Assembly: GCF_001750165.1 (NCBI RefSeq)
Contig: NZ_CP015412.1
Location: 558,001-622,000, forward strand
Direction: 5' to 3'
Length of the DNA stretch: 64,000 nt
Origin: Pseudoalteromonas luteoviolacea
GTDB lineage: Bacteria; Pseudomonadota; Gammaproteobacteria; Enterobacterales; Alteromonadaceae
In this document: positions 62,251 to 64,000 of the stretch, one piece after another
Numbering within the stretch: the stretch's first letter is position 1
How the letters are laid out: each line of letters opens with the position of its first letter
Made by a program: the position numbers and the translations under genes
Notes under the pieces: generated by a model
The model's database searches: none
What the model saw: the letters and a program-made list of their open reading frames with translations, nothing else
Told to the model about the DNA's origin: nothing

Positions 62251-64000
62251 TTATTTATTGAACTTTTCAGCCAAGTATAACCATGTTTCTAATACTGTAT
62301 CTGGATTTAGTGAAACAGTATCTATTCCCTGCTCTACAAGCCAAGCTGCAAAGTCTTCGTGATCAGACGGACCTTGCCCACAAATACCAACATACTTGCC
62401 CTTTTCTTTAGCAGTTTTAATTGCCATTGATAGTAGCTTTTTGATTGCCGGATTTCTTTCATCAAATAAGTGAGCAATTAGACCTGAATCTCTATCAAGA
62501 CCTAATGTTAACTGAGTCAAATCATTTGAACCAATTGAGAAACCATCGAAGTACTCTAAAAATTCATCGGCAAGTAGTGCATTAGAAGGTAACTCACACA
62601 TCATGATAACACGAAGACCATTCTCTCCGCGCTTTAGACCATGCTCTTCTAATAGTTCAATAACTTTAGCTGCTTCTTCAAGTGTTCTTACAAATGGAAT
62701 CATAATTTCGACATTTGTAAGACCCATCTCATTGCGAACTCGTTTAATTGCTTCACATTCTAATGCAAAACATTCTCTGAAGTCTTCAGAAATATAACGA
62801 GAAGCACCACGGAAACCAATCATTGGGTTCTCTTCTTCCGGCTCATATTGCTGTCCACCGATTAAGTTTGCATATTCGTTTGACTTAAAGTCAGACATAC
62901 GAACAATTACTTTTTCAGGAGCGAAAGCTGCGCCAAGTGTAGAAATCCCTTCGACTAACTTTGCAATATAAAACTCTACAGGTGAGTCATAACCGGCAAT
63001 GATATCGCTGATTTCTGCTTTAAGTTCTTCAGACTGACTATCAAAATTAATAAGTGCTTTAGGGTGGACACCTATCATACGATTGATAATAAACTCTAAA
63101 CGAGCAAGGCCGATACCAGCATGTGGTAATTTTGCAAAGTCGAACGCACGGTCTGGGTTACCAACATTCATCATGATCTTTAAAGGTAGATCAGGCATAG
63201 AATCTATACGTGATGAAATAACTTCGTATTTCAATTCATCTTCATAAATATAACCTGTGTCACCCTCAGCACATGAAACTGTTACAGCATCACCGTGTTT
63301 AATAGTGTCAGTTGCGTTACCACAACCAACTACAGCAGGGATACCTAATTCACGAGCAATGATCGCTGCGTGACACGTTCTGCCACCGCGATTAGTTACA
63401 ATTGCTGAAGCTCGTTTCATGATAGGTTCCCAATCTGGGTCTGTCATGTCAGTAACAAGCACATCGCCTTGTTGAACTTTATCCATCTCATCAATTGATG
63501 TTAAAACTCTAACAATGCCTGAACCAATCTTATGGCCAATTGCTCGACCTTCGCATACTACATTTGATTTCTCTTGTAGCTGGAAACGTTCCATCACGTT
63601 TGAGTCTTCGTTTGAGCGGACTGTTTCTGGTCTAGCTTGTACTATATACAGCTTGCCGTCGTTACCATCTTTTGCCCATTCGATATCCATAGGGCGGCCA
63701 TAGTGTTTTTCGATGATAACAGCTTGTTTTGCGAGCTCTTGAACTTCTTCGTCTGTAATTGAGAATTTGTTCGAAAGAGCTGGGTCCATATCAACAATCT
63801 CTACTTGTTTACCATGTGATTCATCACTTGAGTAAATCATCTGAATTGCTTTAGAACCGATATTTCTTCTTACTACAGCAGGTTTGCCATTGGCTAAAGT
63901 AGGCTTATGAACATAAAACTCATCTGGATTAACAGCGCCCTGTACGACCATTTCACCTAGGCCATAGCTTGAAGTTACGAATACTACATCCTCAAAACCT
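62251..64000 (-). CDS. ppsA: Phosphoenolpyruvate synthase, C-terminal part (cut by window edge)
   Basis: About 583 codons are visible, open to the right edge; the start lies beyond it. The N-terminal end of the fragment reads GFEDVVFVTSSYGLGEMVVQ, the end of the ATP-grasp domain. The swivelling phosphohistidine domain has the catalytic His in RGGRTCHAAIIARELGIP, followed by the PEP-binding barrel with SIGSNDLTQLTLGLDRDSG and the catalytic Cys block GICGQGPSD. The enzyme makes PEP from pyruvate and ATP for gluconeogenesis. Confidence 0.97.
   Translation of the reverse strand, partial: GFEDVVFVTSSYGLGEMVVQGAVNPDEFYVHKPTLANGKPAVVRRNIGSKAIQMIYSSDESHGKQVEIVDMDPALSNKFSITDEEVQELAKQAVIIEKHYGRPMDIEWAKDGNDGKLYIVQARPETVRSNEDSNVMERFQLQEKSNVVCEGRAIGHKIGSGIVRVLTSIDEMDKVQQGDVLVTDMTDPDWEPIMKRASAIVTNRGGRTCHAAIIARELGIPAVVGCGNATDTIKHGDAVTVSCAEGDTGYIYEDELKYEVISSRIDSMPDLPLKIMMNVGNPDRAFDFAKLPHAGIGLARLEFIINRMIGVHPKALINFDSQSEELKAEISDIIAGYDSPVEFYIAKLVEGISTLGAAFAPEKVIVRMSDFKSNEYANLIGGQQYEPEEENPMIGFRGASRYISEDFRECFALECEAIKRVRNEMGLTNVEIMIPFVRTLEEAAKVIELLEEHGLKRGENGLRVIMMCELPSNALLADEFLEYFDGFSIGSNDLTQLTLGLDRDSGLIAHLFDERNPAIKKLLSMAIKTAKEKGKYVGICGQGPSDHEDFAAWLVEQGIDTVSLNPDTVLETWLYLAEKFNK

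Overview
The window is AT-rich, densely coded DNA from a marine gammaproteobacterium, most likely Pseudoalteromonas or a close relative (Alteromonadales). This rests on the minCDE block flanked by ycgL and ycgN-type genes, a chitinase-LPMO-chitinase locus, a CIO-type bd oxidase, an ExeM/NucH-type secreted nuclease, and many two-component systems and secreted hydrolases. There are no rRNA or tRNA genes and no CRISPR array. Both edges cut genes: a periplasmic binding protein on the left and phosphoenolpyruvate synthase on the right.

Layout. 1-2.2 kb: partial binding protein, an unknown membrane protein, a GT4 glycosyltransferase. 2.3-9.7 kb: a six-gene minus-strand operon (MipA/OmpV outer-membrane protein, adaptor lipoprotein, RND pump, OmpR-type regulator, histidine kinase, GNAT acetyltransferase). 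9.7-10.75 kb: no large gene, but a 52-codon ORF resembling a RiPP (lanthipeptide-like) precursor. 10.75-14.9 kb: a phosphorelay (hybrid kinase, HPt protein, response regulator). 15-25.3 kb: GH92 mannosidase lipoprotein, a GT-A glycosyltransferase, a decayed DUF1501 gene, a 45-codon membrane ORF and a 1749-aa alpha-2-macroglobulin. 25.5-28.4 kb: a chemoreceptor with an IS5-family element inserted exactly at its stop codon. 28.5-35 kb: DUF1826 protein, secreted beta-helix-like protein, ExeM-type nuclease, di-haem peroxidase. 35-39.7 kb: divergent MarR/AhpD-like pair, then GbsR-type regulator plus CIO-type cytochrome bd. 39.7-43.5 kb: MltB-type transglycosylase, YcgL, MinC-MinD-MinE, YcgN. 43.6-50 kb: 7TMR-DISM histidine kinase, Na/phosphate symporter, and an operon of binding protein, small secreted protein and AnmK. 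50.2-57.4 kb: chitin operon (GH18 chitinase, AA10 LPMO, GH18 chitinase). 57.9-61.8 kb: nitric-oxide signalling cluster (H-NOX, histidine kinase, two response regulators, one with a degenerate HD-GYP domain). 61.97-62.2 kb: 18 perfect copies of a 13-bp tandem repeat. 62.25-64 kb: ppsA.

How the genes fit together. The chitin operon supplies two processive-type chitinases and an oxidative LPMO, all with the same style of small chitin-binding module. The H-NOX cluster beside it is the type that links NO sensing to surface attachment and cyclic-di-GMP signalling. AnmK and the MltB-type transglycosylase belong to cell-wall turnover, MinCDE to division-site placement. The most unusual items are the orphan RiPP-like peptide, the H-NOX cluster with a degenerate HD-GYP regulator and an unrecognised output domain, the 13-bp minisatellite, nested inverted repeats on the cytochrome bd promoter, and repeated GTAAACTTT motifs upstream of the chitin operon.
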